NCBI GenBank assembly: GCA_017934475.1
Contig: JAGBJN010000001.1
Span: 1-64,000 of the forward strand
DNA length: 64,000 nt
Reading direction: 5' to 3'
Source of the DNA: Clostridia bacterium
GTDB taxonomy: Bacteria > Bacillota > Clostridia > TANB77 > CAG-508
Part shown: one piece after another, positions 27,348 through 37,434 of the stretch
How positions within the stretch are numbered: the stretch's first letter is position 1
Layout of the letters: every line of letters starts with the position of its first letter
Made by a program: the position numbers and the translations under genes
The notes under the pieces: generated by a model
Seen by the model: the letters and a program-made list of their open reading frames with translations, nothing else
Database searches by the model: none
Told to the model about the DNA's origin: nothing

Positions 27348-27554
27348 TTATCTTAAATAGTCCCTGATTCTTTGACAAATTATTAATGGTCTTCCATATA
27401 ATAATTTTTTAAATTCTAAATACCAATTAACCAAATCTATATCTTCTTCATTTTTAATTAAGAAATCTATTAGCTTTTCAGCTGTATCATACTTCTTATT
27501 TAAAATAAATTGATATATAAACCTTAAAAACTCTTTTCTAATAAATTCGCTCAT
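27348..27554 (-). CDS. Small protein, unknown
   Basis: 68 aa, helical, charged. Starts behind GGAGAAGAC. First gene of the operon that contains rep. Function unknown. Confidence 0.45.
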   Translation of the reverse strand: MSEFIRKEFLRFIYQFILNKKYDTAEKLIDFLIKNEEDIDLVNWYLEFKKLLYGRPLIICQRIRDYLR

Positions 27555-27610
27555 AGTCTTCTCCTATTTTGCTGTAATAAAAAATTATTACTTTTTTGAA
27601 CTTTAGCATA

Positions 27611-27926
27611 TTTTTGTATCAATTGTCTGTACTATATATGTAAAAATAAAATTCTATATTTATAGAACTTTCTTACATTAGCATCAATTTGCTGTACTAT
27701 ATATGTAAAAAAATAAATTGTTACAAAACTCCAATATATTATTATTTTGTGTCAATTGTCTGTACTCTTCTTTCAAAAAAAATATGCTTTTTGCTTTAGT
27801 TTTAGCCATTTATCATACTTTTCCCCCCCTTTACATATATAAATTAAACTTAAGTTCAATAAAATATATATCACTCTTCTTAAAATGTGTCAAGATGTTT
27901 TTCAAAAAAAGTACAGAAAATTGATA
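27611..27926. promoter_or_regulatory. Operator cluster between rep and the XRE regulator
   Basis: Four copies of a TCAATTGTCTGTACT motif: 27611-27633, 27681-27698, 27745-27766, and an inverted one at 27910-27926 (AGTACAGAAAATTGA). Two more stand before the transfer operon (15234-15321). The stretch 27555-28093 has no other gene I can support; the remaining bases are A/T-rich promoter DNA between divergent transcripts. Confidence 0.55.
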
Positions 27927-28093
27927 TTATTTTTTCAAAAACGCTTGATTATTTTTCTTTTTTTCTTTATAATATATAAAGGTTAATTAAAGGAAGCAAG
28001 TTTAAGTTGTTATTTTTAAGTTAATTTTACTTTAATTTAACTTCAATTCAACTTAAATACATATAGTCAGATTGACCGAAAGGAGTTTTTTTA

Positions 28094-28564
28094 ATGTCAA
28101 AAGATAATAAAGATAATAAATCAAATGATATTATATATAATTCAAGTTTTGGAAGGAATCTTGAAAAACTTTTAGATCAGTTAGGTATTAGAAAAGTAGA
28201 TCTTGCAAAAGCAATTGGTGTTACCAAAGGAACTATAACTAATATTTGTAAAGGTTATAATTATCCTCACGTTTCTACTGTAGTTAAAATCTGTAATTAT
28301 TTAAACATTGATATGGAATTACTTACTGGTTCTGATCCTAAATTAAAGACATTGGGAGAATCAGCACAAGCATATTCATCTTTAAAAGACGCATTAGTTA
28401 GTATTGGTGCTATCAAAGAAAATGAAGGAATTAAAAAAGAGCATATTGAAATATTGGAAAGAATAATTAAGGAAAATAAAAAGCTTTATCAAGAGCCTGA
28501 TAAAGCTTTGGAATCTGAAAAACTAATCGTTATCCCTGTTGAAGACCTTCCTAATAATGATTAG
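28094..28564 (+). CDS. XRE-family regulator (likely binds the operators)
   Basis: 156 aa. Helix-turn-helix at about 18-75 (NLEKLLDQLGIRKVDLAKAIG then TKGTITNICKGYNYPHVST). A charged C-terminal region follows. Divergent from the rep operon, with the operator cluster between, the usual arrangement of an autoregulated repressor. Start ATG behind AAAGGAG. Confidence 0.75.
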   Translation: MSKDNKDNKSNDIIYNSSFGRNLEKLLDQLGIRKVDLAKAIGVTKGTITNICKGYNYPHVSTVVKICNYLNIDMELLTGSDPKLKTLGESAQAYSSLKDALVSIGAIKENEGIKKEHIEILERIIKENKKLYQEPDKALESEKLIVIPVEDLPNND

Positions 28565-28722
28565 TATTTCATCTTTCGTATATCCTTCCTTTAATAAGGA
28601 CATATAGAGTTCGTAGAATTTGATGAAGTTTCGATATTTTTCGACATTTTTTTTACTCATCTTTCCCTTCCCATATTATAGCAAAAATTTCCATTTTTTT
28701 CAAGTGTTATGTATACTTTAAT

Positions 28723-28753
28723 AACTGCAAGCGTAGTATTTTCGCTTGCAGTT
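28723..28753. terminator. Bidirectional terminator after XRE gene and integrase
   Basis: AACTGCAAGCG / CGCTTGCAGTT with an 8-9 base loop and flanking T/A runs, between convergent genes. Confidence 0.6.
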
Positions 28754-28760
28754 ATTTTAA

Positions 28761-30029
28761 TTAAGATGATAAAGCAAATTCTTCAAATTTTTCAACAACA
28801 TCACTTTTCATCTGTCCTGTTACCCTTACATATATCTCATAAGTTGTCTTTATTGTACTATGTCCTAATCTTTTTGAAACAGCTTTTATATCTGCTCCTG
28901 CTTCAATAAGTCTAGTTGCGTGTGTATCTCTAAAATCGTGAAATCTACAATTTATTCCTAATTCATAATGAATTACTTTAAAAGGATATTTACACGTATC
29001 TGTCCCCTCAAATACTCCATTATGTTTTACAAATACTAAATTAGCTTCTGGTAATCCAATATTTAGTTCACTATAAGCATTTAATATTTTAATTTCAGGT
29101 TTATTATTATAATAATTCTTTGTTTCTTTCATATAGTGCTTCATATATAAATCGCCATATTCCTCTTTATCTTTTTCTTGTTCTTCCTTATATTCTTTTA
29201 ATGCGTTAACTAATGTATCGCCAATTTCTATTGTTCTATAACTTCCTTTTGTTTTACAAGTTCCAAAATACCATACTGTAGTTGCTTTTCCACTAATATG
29301 TCTACCGTGTGTAGCTCCATTTTGGTTCTTTTTTAAAATGTTCTTATTAACTGTTATTGTTTTGTTTTCTAAATCTATATCATTCCAGGTTAATCCAAAT
29401 ACTTCTGAAACTCTTAAACCTGTGTAATAAGCTGTTAGTATTGCATAATAAAATGCGTGATTATTTTCAAATCTTTCGAGAATCATTTGTATTTCTTCTT
29501 TACTAAATATATGTGCAGGATCTTCTTCTGGTATATCATATCTTGGTATTCTAACTTTTATAGCAGGATTTTCTTTTACAAATCCTACAACATCAGTTGC
29601 ATAAGCAAAAGATGTTTTTAACACTTTTAATATATTCTTCATAAAATTTTTTGAAAAAGCTTTTTCTACATATAAGTTATTCAAAAATTCTTGAAGTGTA
29701 GCTGTTGTGATTTGTGATAATCTATAAAAACCTAATCTTGGTTTTATATGATTTTTAATAATGTTTGAATACGCCTGTATTGTATGATACTTCAAATTAA
29801 CCTGACAATGCTCTTTAAGCCAATAATCCAGATAATCTGAATAAGACATTGTATTTGGCGTAAACTTGTGTCCTGTTTGCGTATATTCATTATACGCTAT
29901 AATGCCTGCCTTTTCTGCTTCAGCTTTTGTTTTAAAGCCTGATTTGTTGATGTACTTTCTTACTCCATCAACAGGTGCAATTTCAAATTGATATTGAAAC
30001 ACCTTACCCCTTTTTCTTACATTAACCAT
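28761..30029 (-). CDS. int: Tyrosine integrase of the conjugative element
   Basis: 422 aa. N-terminal arm-binding domain (FQYQFEIAPVDGV ...), a core-binding helical domain (about 65-150) and a catalytic domain with R in TGLRVSEVFGL, the HDFRDTHATR box, LGH and the nucleophile tyrosine in TTYEIYVRVT. It is next to an array of inverted TTTGTTCGC-type repeats and to the secA 3' end, typical of the element boundary. The attachment core cannot be defined from one side alone. Confidence 0.9.
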   Translation of the reverse strand: MVNVRKRGKVFQYQFEIAPVDGVRKYINKSGFKTKAEAEKAGIIAYNEYTQTGHKFTPNTMSYSDYLDYWLKEHCQVNLKYHTIQAYSNIIKNHIKPRLGFYRLSQITTATLQEFLNNLYVEKAFSKNFMKNILKVLKTSFAYATDVVGFVKENPAIKVRIPRYDIPEEDPAHIFSKEEIQMILERFENNHAFYYAILTAYYTGLRVSEVFGLTWNDIDLENKTITVNKNILKKNQNGATHGRHISGKATTVWYFGTCKTKGSYRTIEIGDTLVNALKEYKEEQEKDKEEYGDLYMKHYMKETKNYYNNKPEIKILNAYSELNIGLPEANLVFVKHNGVFEGTDTCKYPFKVIHYELGINCRFHDFRDTHATRLIEAGADIKAVSKRLGHSTIKTTYEIYVRVTGQMKSDVVEKFEEFALSS

Positions 30030-30080
30030 TTTAATCGCTCCTTTACTAAATATTTTAGTAAAATGAAACCCTTACAAATT

Positions 30081-30115
30081 AAAAATGCCAGTACCGATCG
30101 AAATACTGACATTTA
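30081..30115 (-). terminator. Terminator between secA and integrase
   Basis: Minus strand AATGTCAGTA / TACTGGCATT with a central loop TTTCGATCGG and a following T-run. Confidence 0.55.
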
Positions 30116-30132
30116 ATATATAATATTCATAA

Positions 30133-30222
30133 TTTGTTCGCACGGAGCTTTCTACTGATATAAAAGGGGTTCAAAGTTTTTTGTGAACATTTTTATATGA
30201 TTGCGAACAAATTGCGAACATT
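30133..30222. repeat. Probable integrase arm sites
   Basis: TTTGTTCGCA (30133-30142) faces two direct copies of TTGCGAACA (30201-30209 and 30212-30220, the first extended to TTGCGAACAAA). These lie between int and the secA stop at 30276, where the element's right end is expected. Confidence 0.4.
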
Positions 30223-30275
30223 TTGCTGATTTTTAATGATTTTTCAATTTAGTGCAATCGCTGAAAGTGTTGATA

Positions 30276-33020
30276 TTACTGATTTTTACCACAGCAGTTT
30301 TTATATTTCTTCCCACTTCCACATGGACATGGATCATTTCTACCTATTTTAGGTTCTGTATTAACTACTGGAGTATTAGCATCTTTTGTAGGTGCAGTTC
30401 CATCAACTAATCTAATTGCTGTATCTGCTAAACTTGCATCTGTTACTTGTGCTGATTCTTCTCTAGATACTGTTCCTTCTCTTTTTCTTGAGTTTAATAA
30501 GAATCTTACTACATCTACTTTAATGTTTGCACTCATTTCATCAAACATCTCTCCACCAAGTAATCTATATTGTACAACTGGATCTTTTTGTCCATATCCT
30601 TGAAGTCCAATACCTTCTTTTAATTCATCCATAGCATCAATATGATCCATCCATCTTTGGTCAACTATTTTAAGCATTACAACTCTTTCAAGTTCTCTTA
30701 ATTCATCTGTACCAAATTCTTTTTCTTTAGCTTCATAATTGCTATGAACTTTGTTTATTATTTCTTCTACTATTGCTTTTTCATTTAATTTATCTGCTTT
30801 TAATGCATCTACATTTCCTAGTCCAAATGTTACTCTTACATCTTCTTCAAATGCTTCTTTATTTACTGGATCTTCTGACATATATACTGCAACTAAGTCT
30901 TCTGCAACAGAATCCATCATTTTTAGTACTTTATCTTTTAGGTTTTCACCATCAAGAACTTCTCTTCTTTGAGCATATATTAATTCTCTTTGTACATTCA
31001 TAACATCATCATAATTTAATACGTTCTTTCTGATACTAAAGTTTCTACCTTCAACTTTCTTTTGAGCATTTTCAACTGATTTAGAAATCATTTTTGTAGT
31101 GATTGGTAAATCTTCATCTGCTCCTATCATATTGTATACAGTAGTAATTTTATCTCCACCGAAAATTTTCATTAAATCATCATCTAAACCAATATAGAAT
31201 CTTGATTCACCATTGTCACCTTGACGTCCAGAACGTCCACGTAACTGGTTATCAATTCTTCTTGATTCATGTCTTTCAGTACCAATTATTTTTAAACCAC
31301 CAGCAGCGATAACTTTTTCTTTTTCTTCTTTTATTTGTTCATTGTATTTATCTTCTAATTCTTTGAATTTCTTTCTTGCATTTAATATTTCTTCATCAGA
31401 TGTTTCATTAAATGCAGTTGCTTGTTCTATTAATTCATCAGAGTATTTTAGTTTTCTCATTTCTTGTTTTGCAAGATATTCACTATTTCCTCCAAGCATA
31501 ATATCAGTACCACGTCCTGCCATGTTAGTAGCAATTGTAACAGCACCATATTTACCTGCTTGAGCAACTATTTCAGCTTCTTTTTCATGGAACTTAGCAT
31601 TTAATACCTCATGCTTAATTCCTTCTTTTTTAAGTAATGCACTTAATTTTTCAGATTTTTCAATTGAAACTGTACCAACTAGAACTGGTTGTCCTTTTGC
31701 ATGAGATTCTTTAATATCATTTATAACTGCTCTAAATTTAGCATTTTCATTTTTGTAAATAATATCATTATGGTCTACTCTAATCATTGGCTTATTGGTT
31801 GGTATTTCTATAACATCTAAGTGGTAGATTTCTTGGAATTCTGCTTCTTCTGTCATAGCAGTACCAGTCATACCTGATAATTTTTCATACATTCTGAAGT
31901 AATTTTGGAATGTAATTGTTGCAAGTGTTTTTGATTCATCAGCAATTTTTACACCTTCTTTTGCTTCTATTGCTTGGTGTAAACCATTGTTGTATCTTCT
32001 TCCATACATGATACGACCTGTGAATTCATCAACAATTAAAACTTCTCCATCTTTTACGATGTAGTCTATATCTTTTTTCATAATTCCATGAGCTCTTAAT
32101 GCTTGGTTAACATTATGAACAAGTTCAGAGTTTTCAATATCATTGAAGTTCTCTAAACGGAATTCTTCTTCTGCTTTCTTAATACCCTTTTGAGTTAATG
32201 ATGCAGATTTTGCTTTTAAATCAACTATGTAATCATAGTTTTCATTATCTTCTGCTTGTTCAAAATCTTTAACATCTTCTTCAACTATAACTTTTGCTTT
32301 TAGTCTTTTTACAAAGTTATCTGCCTTTTTATATAAATCAGATGATTTATTTGCTCTACCAGAAATAATAAGTGGTGTACGAGCCTCATCAATTAAAATA
32401 CTATCAATCTCGTCTATGATTGCATATTTTAGTTTTCTTTGAACTAATTGATTTTTATATATTACCATGTTATCTCTTAGGTAATCGAAACCAAATTCAT
32501 TGTTTGTACCATAAGTAACATCACAAGCATATGCTTCTTGTTTTTGCTGTGGATTCATTCCAGCTATAACAAGTCCAACTGTTAAACCAAGAAATCTATA
32601 TACTTTACCCATCCATTCACTATCTCTTTTTGCTAAGTAATCATTAACTGTAATTACATGAACTCCTTCTCCTGTAAGTGCATTTAAGTAAACTGGAAGT
32701 GTAGCAACTAAAGTTTTACCTTCACCAGTCTTCATTTCAGCAATTCTACCTTGGTGTAACACAATACCACCTATTAATTGCACATCAAAATGTCTCATTC
32801 CTAATACTCTTTTTGAAGCTTCTCTTACTACAGCAAAAGCTTCTGGTAGAAGTTCATCAAGTGTTGCTCCATTCTTTAATCTATTTTTAAACTCATCAGT
32901 CATTCCTCTTAATTCAGAATCTGATAATTTTTCAAACTTTTCCTCTAGTCCATTAATTTCTTGAACCAATGGCATAACTCTTTTTACTTCTTTTTCACTA
33001 TAAGATTTAAATAGTCCCAT
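30276..33020 (-). CDS. secA: Protein translocase ATPase SecA
   Basis: 914 aa. Walker [11 protein letters not shown] near the N-terminus, the DEID Walker B (in [19 protein letters not shown]), helicase motifs [11 protein letters not shown] and [20 protein letters not shown], and a C-terminal zinc motif [14 protein letters not shown]. It drives proteins through SecYEG. No in-frame CGG codons occur. The gene has ordinary host composition and marks the chromosome beyond the element. Confidence 0.97.
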   Translation of the reverse strand: MGLFKSYSEKEVKRVMPLVQEINGLEEKFEKLSDSELRGMTDEFKNRLKNGATLDELLPEAFAVVREASKRVLGMRHFDVQLIGGIVLHQGRIAEMKTGEGKTLVATLPVYLNALTGEGVHVITVNDYLAKRDSEWMGKVYRFLGLTVGLVIAGMNPQQKQEAYACDVTYGTNNEFGFDYLRDNMVIYKNQLVQRKLKYAIIDEIDSILIDEARTPLIISGRANKSSDLYKKADNFVKRLKAKVIVEEDVKDFEQAEDNENYDYIVDLKAKSASLTQKGIKKAEEEFRLENFNDIENSELVHNVNQALRAHGIMKKDIDYIVKDGEVLIVDEFTGRIMYGRRYNNGLHQAIEAKEGVKIADESKTLATITFQNYFRMYEKLSGMTGTAMTEEAEFQEIYHLDVIEIPTNKPMIRVDHNDIIYKNENAKFRAVINDIKESHAKGQPVLVGTVSIEKSEKLSALLKKEGIKHEVLNAKFHEKEAEIVAQAGKYGAVTIATNMAGRGTDIMLGGNSEYLAKQEMRKLKYSDELIEQATAFNETSDEEILNARKKFKELEDKYNEQIKEEKEKVIAAGGLKIIGTERHESRRIDNQLRGRSGRQGDNGESRFYIGLDDDLMKIFGGDKITTVYNMIGADEDLPITTKMISKSVENAQKKVEGRNFSIRKNVLNYDDVMNVQRELIYAQRREVLDGENLKDKVLKMMDSVAEDLVAVYMSEDPVNKEAFEEDVRVTFGLGNVDALKADKLNEKAIVEEIINKVHSNYEAKEKEFGTDELRELERVVMLKIVDQRWMDHIDAMDELKEGIGLQGYGQKDPVVQYRLLGGEMFDEMSANIKVDVVRFLLNSRKREGTVSREESAQVTDASLADTAIRLVDGTAPTKDANTPVVNTEPKIGRNDPCPCGSGKKYKNCCGKNQ

Positions 33021-33091
33021 GTTTTTCTTCCTTCCTTTGCCTAATTTTATACTTCCTAACTATATCATTAAAAAAATAAAAAATCAATAAA

Positions 33092-33120
33092 AAGAGCCAA
33101 ATTTATTTGACTCTTTTTTT
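33092..33120 (-). terminator. Terminator
   Basis: Minus strand AAAGAGTCAAAT / ATTTGGCTCTTTTT, between the short unknown gene at 33136 and secA. Confidence 0.6.
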
Positions 33121-33135
33121 GGTTTGGTATGAAAT

Positions 33136-33567
33136 TCATTGAGGGCTAATTAGATGAGGTATTTTGCCACCTACTGGAAAGTAAAAAATTCTATTATCTT
33201 CAGCAAGGACAGCATAAGAATTTTCACAAAGAACTATTTCTGAAGAAATGAATACGGGATCTACAGAAATAGGATTTTTACATTGCTGATCAATGAAAAA
33301 CTGAAATTCACCACTTCTTTCTACATAGATATTCCCATCTTTGTAAAATTCAAGCTCTGTATCATCCAGAAATACGTAATTTACTTCCGGGTATTCTGTT
33401 TTACCTAATAAGCTTTTCTCTTCCAAATTTGAAAAAGGCTGATTTAGAACAATGTATTTTGTAGCATTTTCCACCTCTCTGTTATTGCTTAATACTAACC
33501 GTACTATACATGCAAATACGATCAACATTATAGAAAGACTACAGAAACAAATAATTATTTTTTTCAT
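33136..33567 (-). CDS. Exported unknown protein of foreign composition
   Basis: 143 aa with a hydrophobic N-terminal anchor (about 5-24). Uses more G/C-ending codons than its neighbours, and codon 23 is CGG, read as arginine in an open frame. Skipping the C there would give GGT TAG, a stop, so Arg is the sensible reading. It stands alone, with its own ribosome site and terminator. No family recognised; a recent acquisition is likely. Confidence 0.6.
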   Translation of the reverse strand: MKKIIICFCSLSIMLIVFACIVRLVLSNNREVENATKYIVLNQPFSNLEEKSLLGKTEYPEVNYVFLDDTELEFYKDGNIYVERSGEFQFFIDQQCKNPISVDPVFISSEIVLCENSYAVLAEDNRIFYFPVGGKIPHLISPQ

Positions 33568-33730
33568 ACTTTTCTCCTTTTACTTTGTGTATATTAACAA
33601 CATTACAACAATAATTATAACATATGAATTTTTCTTATTCAAGTTTTTTATATTTATTAGATTTGTTTTTATCATAGATTTTATATTTTCAACATATATT
33701 TTAATAACTTTTTAGAAAGTAGGTATTTGT

Positions 33731-34273
33731 ATGTTTATATATAATGTTAAAATTAGTGGAACAAAATTATTTAAAATAATTTTCGTTTTTATTATAGCTT
33801 TTGTTATTACTCTATGTGGTATAGTCTCCTATAAAGTTTATAAAGCAACCCTTGCATCAGGAACCGACTACAAAGTACAAGAATTAACTGAATTAAATAA
33901 TAAAAATTATGCAAATGTTTTAAAAATGGTTCATGAAGATGTTGATACGTATGTAGGACAAAAAATAAAATATTCTGGATTTGTATATAGAGTTTATGAT
34001 TTAGAAAATAATCAATTTGTGTTAGCAAGAAATATGATAATAAGTTCTGATCTTCAAACAGTTGTAGTTGGGTTCTTGTGTCAATATGATGATGCTATTA
34101 AACTTAAAGATTATACTTGGGTTGAAATTGAAGGTAAAATAGAAAAATGTTTGTATCATGGAAAAGATATGCCTATTTTGAAAATAACATCCATCAAAGA
34201 AATTCAAAAACCTGAAGATGAACTAGTTTCACCTCCTGATGAAAACTATATTCCAACTTCAGCAATATTATAA
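33731..34273 (+). CDS. DUF1980-like membrane protein
   Basis: 180 aa. One transmembrane helix (about 13-35), then an extracellular OB-like domain with VDTYVGQKIKYSGFVYR and VVVGFLCQYDDAIKLKDY followed by WVEIEGKI. This is similar to the C-terminal half of DUF1980/TIGR03943 proteins that go with permeases. Here there is no partner permease nearby. Start is ATG 33731 with a weak AGTAGGT site. Confidence 0.5.
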   Translation: MFIYNVKISGTKLFKIIFVFIIAFVITLCGIVSYKVYKATLASGTDYKVQELTELNNKNYANVLKMVHEDVDTYVGQKIKYSGFVYRVYDLENNQFVLARNMIISSDLQTVVVGFLCQYDDAIKLKDYTWVEIEGKIEKCLYHGKDMPILKITSIKEIQKPEDELVSPPDENYIPTSAIL

Positions 34274-34280
34274 AAAGTAA

Positions 34281-34304
34281 AAAGGGAAGCATTGCTTCCC
34301 TTTA
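34281..34304. terminator. Bidirectional terminator
   Basis: AAAGGGAAGC / GCTTCCCTTT around ATT, between convergent genes. Confidence 0.6.
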
Positions 34305-34321
34305 CATGATTCACCGTTTAT

Positions 34322-34483
34322 TTAAGCCAGAGCTAAACTCTGAACGATGAACCATCTTCCGTTGCTGAAATAGGTGGTTACACCTTTAAGGTGTGAGTAC
34401 CAAAGTCTTATATGCTCATAAGCATCAGCTTTTTCCTCGTACCCTTTGTTTTCCAGCAACACATAGTTTTTTAAGTCTAACAT
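34322..34483 (-). CDS. 53-aa protein of unknown function
   Basis: Starts at ATG 34483 behind a strong AAGGAGG and runs 53 codons (MLDLKNYVLLENKGYEEKAD ... WFIVQSLALA). Its richer G/C third positions resemble the composition-odd genes at 33136, 40524 and 41486. It has no signal peptide. Confidence 0.55.
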   Translation of the reverse strand: MLDLKNYVLLENKGYEEKADAYEHIRLWYSHLKGVTTYFSNGRWFIVQSLALA

Positions 34484-34560
34484 TTTTATTGGCCCTCCTT
34501 AGGACTTTGCGCGGCACTATTTGCCATATGAATATATAATACCATATTTTGGTAAAATTG

Positions 34561-35661
34561 TCAAATTTCTCTATCAAATATAGCTTTTGCAAATCCTTTA
34601 TCTATCATTCCAGAATATATATTTTTTAGTATTATAAGCACAATTGGCCCAATTAACATACCAAGTACACCTATAAATTTGAAACCTGTATACATCGCAA
34701 TTAAAGTAAATATCGGATGAATTCCTAGTTTTCCTGATACAATTTTAGGTTCTATTATTTGCTTTGTAATTGACATTATTGTTAATAATACTATTATTGC
34801 AATTGCAAGCGTTATATCTCCATTTATAGCCGATATAATTGCCCAAGGTATCATTGCGGTTGCAGAGCCAAATATAGGAAGTGCATCTACAAATCCAATT
34901 GTAAGAGCTGCAATAAGAGGAAATTCTACATTTAAGCCCACCATTTTAAAAATTATAAGCCCTATTAAACATATAACAAATGAAATAAGTATTAAAATTG
35001 ACTGTGCTTTCAAATAGTTACCAAGAGATTTAATTATTGCTTTCATATGTTTTGCTAGTTTTTTTACCCATATTTCCGGAAAATGATGTTCAAATTGATC
35101 TATAATATAAATTTTATCTACACAAATAAAATATAATGATAATACGGATATAACAGTATAAATTCCTATTGTTGGAATAGATGTAATAAAATTTAAAATT
35201 GATGTTAAACCATCTCTTACCCAAACAGTAACTTGAGCCAAAATATCATTTCCTGAATTTTGAATAACATTAACCATTTCACTGGATAAGTGAAATTTAT
35301 TTAAATCTATTTTATTAATAATTCCATTTATATTTGTGGAAATTTTTTCTGCATAAGTATTTATATTTCCTAGTAGATTAGATGACTCACTTATTAATGA
35401 GACAATTCCCCATACAAGTAGACCGATAATTACAGCTAGAGCAAGTATAAATACTATTATTGCACTTGTTCTTCTTTTTAATTTAAAGTGTTTCATACAA
35501 AATTTAATAATTGGCTCAATTAATAAAGAAAGTATGAAAGCAACTAAAAAAGGCATATAAAAAATTGCTAATTTAAATGCTAAATATATACCTAAAATAG
35601 ATAGACAAAAAATTAACAATTTTTTTAATACTTTTGACCAATAATTCATATCAATTATCAT
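34561..35661 (-). CDS. AI-2E family transporter (YtvI-like)
   Basis: 366 aa with eight or so hydrophobic helices. The layout (two N-terminal helices, a long extracytoplasmic loop, then paired helices with PTIGIYTV and GFVDALPIFGSATAMIPWAI) matches the AI-2 exporter family, which often are sodium/proton-linked permeases. In spore-formers YtvI is a relative. Actual substrate unknown. Confidence 0.85.
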   Translation of the reverse strand: MIIDMNYWSKVLKKLLIFCLSILGIYLAFKLAIFYMPFLVAFILSLLIEPIIKFCMKHFKLKRRTSAIIVFILALAVIIGLLVWGIVSLISESSNLLGNINTYAEKISTNINGIINKIDLNKFHLSSEMVNVIQNSGNDILAQVTVWVRDGLTSILNFITSIPTIGIYTVISVLSLYFICVDKIYIIDQFEHHFPEIWVKKLAKHMKAIIKSLGNYLKAQSILILISFVICLIGLIIFKMVGLNVEFPLIAALTIGFVDALPIFGSATAMIPWAIISAINGDITLAIAIIVLLTIMSITKQIIEPKIVSGKLGIHPIFTLIAMYTGFKFIGVLGMLIGPIVLIILKNIYSGMIDKGFAKAIFDREI

Positions 35662-35709
35662 ATAAATCTCCTAAAGTTTTTATTTAATTGTATGAAGCTT
35701 GTCTTATTT

Positions 35710-36150
35710 TTATTCTGCATTTTTATTGTCACAATCACATATATTTTCTAAAGTTTTTCCTACTTCATTTGTATTTATATTTTTATTTGTACATAAATTA
35801 GCAAGTGTAATTATTCCTACTATTTTCTTATTTTCATCTGTAATAGGAAGTCTCCTTATTTGATTTTCTGACATTATTTTTTGTGCATCTTCTACATCAG
35901 TATCTTCTGGGCATGAATATATATTTGTACTCATTACATCTTTAAGTGGAGTATGAATTGCATCTTTACCACAAGCTATACTTCTTAATATTAAATCTCT
36001 ATCAGTAACAAGACCGACAATATTATTCATTTTGTCACAAACAGGAACACAACCAATATGTTTACTAGACATTAATTCAGCACATTCTTTAACAGTATTT
36101 GTCGTACTTAAATATTCTACTTTATCACACATACATTCTTTAACTTTCAT
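35710..36150 (-). CDS. CBS-domain protein
   Basis: 146 aa. Start at 36150 (ATG behind AAAGGTGG). Two CBS repeats (about 1-55 and 65-120), including IVGLVTDRDLILRSIA and QIRRLPITDENKKIVGIIT. Such proteins bind adenosine nucleotides. C-terminus Cys/Asn/Asp-rich (ENICDCDNKN). Host-like gene. Confidence 0.85.
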   Translation of the reverse strand: MKVKECMCDKVEYLSTTNTVKECAELMSSKHIGCVPVCDKMNNIVGLVTDRDLILRSIACGKDAIHTPLKDVMSTNIYSCPEDTDVEDAQKIMSENQIRRLPITDENKKIVGIITLANLCTNKNINTNEVGKTLENICDCDNKNAE

Positions 36151-36223
36151 AAAATTACCACCTTTCAAGTTTTTAATATTTTACGCATTAATTTTATTTT
36201 TATACATATAATATTATAAAAAC

Positions 36224-36252
36224 TTGACAGTTTCGTTTTTTTATGTTAACAT
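36224..36252 (+). promoter_or_regulatory. Promoter of the tRNA-like gene
   Basis: TTGACA (36224-36229), 17-base spacer, TAACAT (36247-36252). It lies about 24 bases before the tRNA-like RNA. Confidence 0.6.
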
Positions 36253-36275
36253 ATTTATTGTATTCAATTTTTTAA

Positions 36276-36345
36276 AGGGCATTAGCGTACGGTGCGCAGC
36301 TAGACCACAATCTAGACTTTAAGGGTTCGACTCCCTTTTGCCCTA
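36276..36345 (+). tRNA. tRNA-like gene with aberrant anticodon arm
   Basis: Acceptor AGGGCAT pairs with TTGCCCT (six of seven). The T arm AAGGG-TTCGACT-CCCTT is perfect, and the D arm is GCG/CGC with GG in its loop. The anticodon arm CTAGA/TCTAG leaves only six loop bases (CCACAA), or eight if the last pair is open, and no U33 is in place. So the anticodon cannot be read normally. Total about 70 nt. Its own promoter (TTGACA/TAACAT) and terminator show it is an expressed unit. Could be a degenerate tRNA, an unusual tRNA or a tRNA-derived regulator. Confidence 0.5.
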
Positions 36346-36354
36346 TAACCACAC

Positions 36355-36385
36355 AAAAGGAATCCTAATAGGATTCCTTTTTTAT
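36355..36385 (+). terminator. Terminator of the tRNA-like gene
   Basis: AAAGGAATCC TAATA GGATTCCTTTTTT, perfect 10-bp stem and T-run. Confidence 0.75.
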
Positions 36386-36422
36386 ATTCTTGTTTAATTT
36401 TTAGTTATTTATCTTATTATAC

Positions 36423-37124
36423 TTATATTTTTAATTTTAATTCTTCTATGTACTCACATAATTGTTTAGTGGATTCTAATGCATTTTTACAGTCTGTTAC
36501 ATCTATTTGAATTGTATTTGGGTATATTTTATAAAATCCTGCTTTTTCTTGCAAATCATCTCTTGTTTGTATATGTTTTTTTAATTCATTTAAATCTACA
36601 TCATTTCCATATTGGCTTGCTTTTCTTTTTACTCTCTCATCTATATCTGCAACTATAAAGAAATGATAATTTACATCAGGATATATCTGCATAATTGCTC
36701 TACCAGATAAAATAATATTATATGTTTTCTTAAGTTCTTCTATTGTCTCTCTAAAAAATAGAAATAATTTTTTATTGTCTGCATCTTTACTTGCAAGTGA
36801 AACTGCCATAGAAGTTTCTTTTGATTGTAATTTTTCTTCGTCAATTTTTTCTCCATTAGCATATACAACTGTTTCTCTATCTTCTATTTTAAAACTTATA
36901 TTTAATTCATCCATTATATCTTTAATGTTTACATTTTCCATTTTTTTATTTAAATTATCTAAAGATAATTTTTTGTTTGAATTCATTAACGCATAAATTA
37001 TTCCTCTATATAAATTACCACCATGTATAACAATACTATTAGGTATAATATTTAATAATTCTCTACATATTGAAGTTTTTCCGCTTCCAACTAAACCTTC
37101 TATTCCAATAACTATATTTTGCAT
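36423..37124 (-). CDS. Cytidylate kinase-like NMP kinase
   Basis: 233 aa. P-loop GIEGLVGSGKTSI (7-19), a lid segment with DERVKRKASQYG, and ILSGRAIMQIYPDV. Similar in design to cytidylate kinases (Cmk), which phosphorylate CMP/dCMP. It is a divergent member; whether it is the main Cmk is not clear. Start ATG behind AAGAAAGT. Confidence 0.7.
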   Translation of the reverse strand: MQNIVIGIEGLVGSGKTSICRELLNIIPNSIVIHGGNLYRGIIYALMNSNKKLSLDNLNKKMENVNIKDIMDELNISFKIEDRETVVYANGEKIDEEKLQSKETSMAVSLASKDADNKKLFLFFRETIEELKKTYNIILSGRAIMQIYPDVNYHFFIVADIDERVKRKASQYGNDVDLNELKKHIQTRDDLQEKAGFYKIYPNTIQIDVTDCKNALESTKQLCEYIEELKLKI

Positions 37125-37322
37125 ACTTTCTTTTCCTCTTCTTTTTCCTTTTATTTTCTTGATCTTTTTTGTTTATCTTATTATCTTATTAATTGCATTA
37201 TAACATATTTTATCTATTTGTAAAATAATAATTTATTTAAAATTATTTCCAATATTATTTGTATAAAATTATTTTTTATGAGCAAACTATAATTACCAAA
37301 CAAAGAAAGGCAGGTGTTTTGC

Positions 37323-37424
37323 ATGTCAGAAAAAAATAATAAAAACAATAAAAACAACAATTCAAGAAATGACCAAAACAGAAATAATAATAATAATAAT
37401 AACGAAAACAAAAACTGCAGATAA
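37323..37424 (+). CDS. 33-aa Asn-rich peptide
   Basis: MSEKNNKNNKNNNSRNDQNR then seven Asn, ENKNCR. Starts behind AAAGGCAGG. Short Asn-rich peptides of this kind ending in CR are widespread in Clostridia (sometimes called clostri-philic). The terminator follows. Function unknown. Confidence 0.5.
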   Translation: MSEKNNKNNKNNNSRNDQNRNNNNNNNENKNCR

Positions 37425-37434
37425 GAGGATATAA

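Noticed and set aside
27718-27924. 68-codon plus-strand frame
   Set aside because: Overlaps the operator repeats; no ribosome site; hydrophobic chance frame.
36276-36345. The tRNA-like gene as the four-base decoder of CGGN
   Set aside because: Its loop has no sequence complementary to CGGA or CGGT, and both GGA and GGT sites are used, which one quadruplet anticodon would hardly cover.
37214-37411. 65-codon minus-strand reading frame
   Set aside because: It is the antisense of the Asn-rich peptide gene: poly-Leu/Phe, no ribosome site, overlapped by a terminator.
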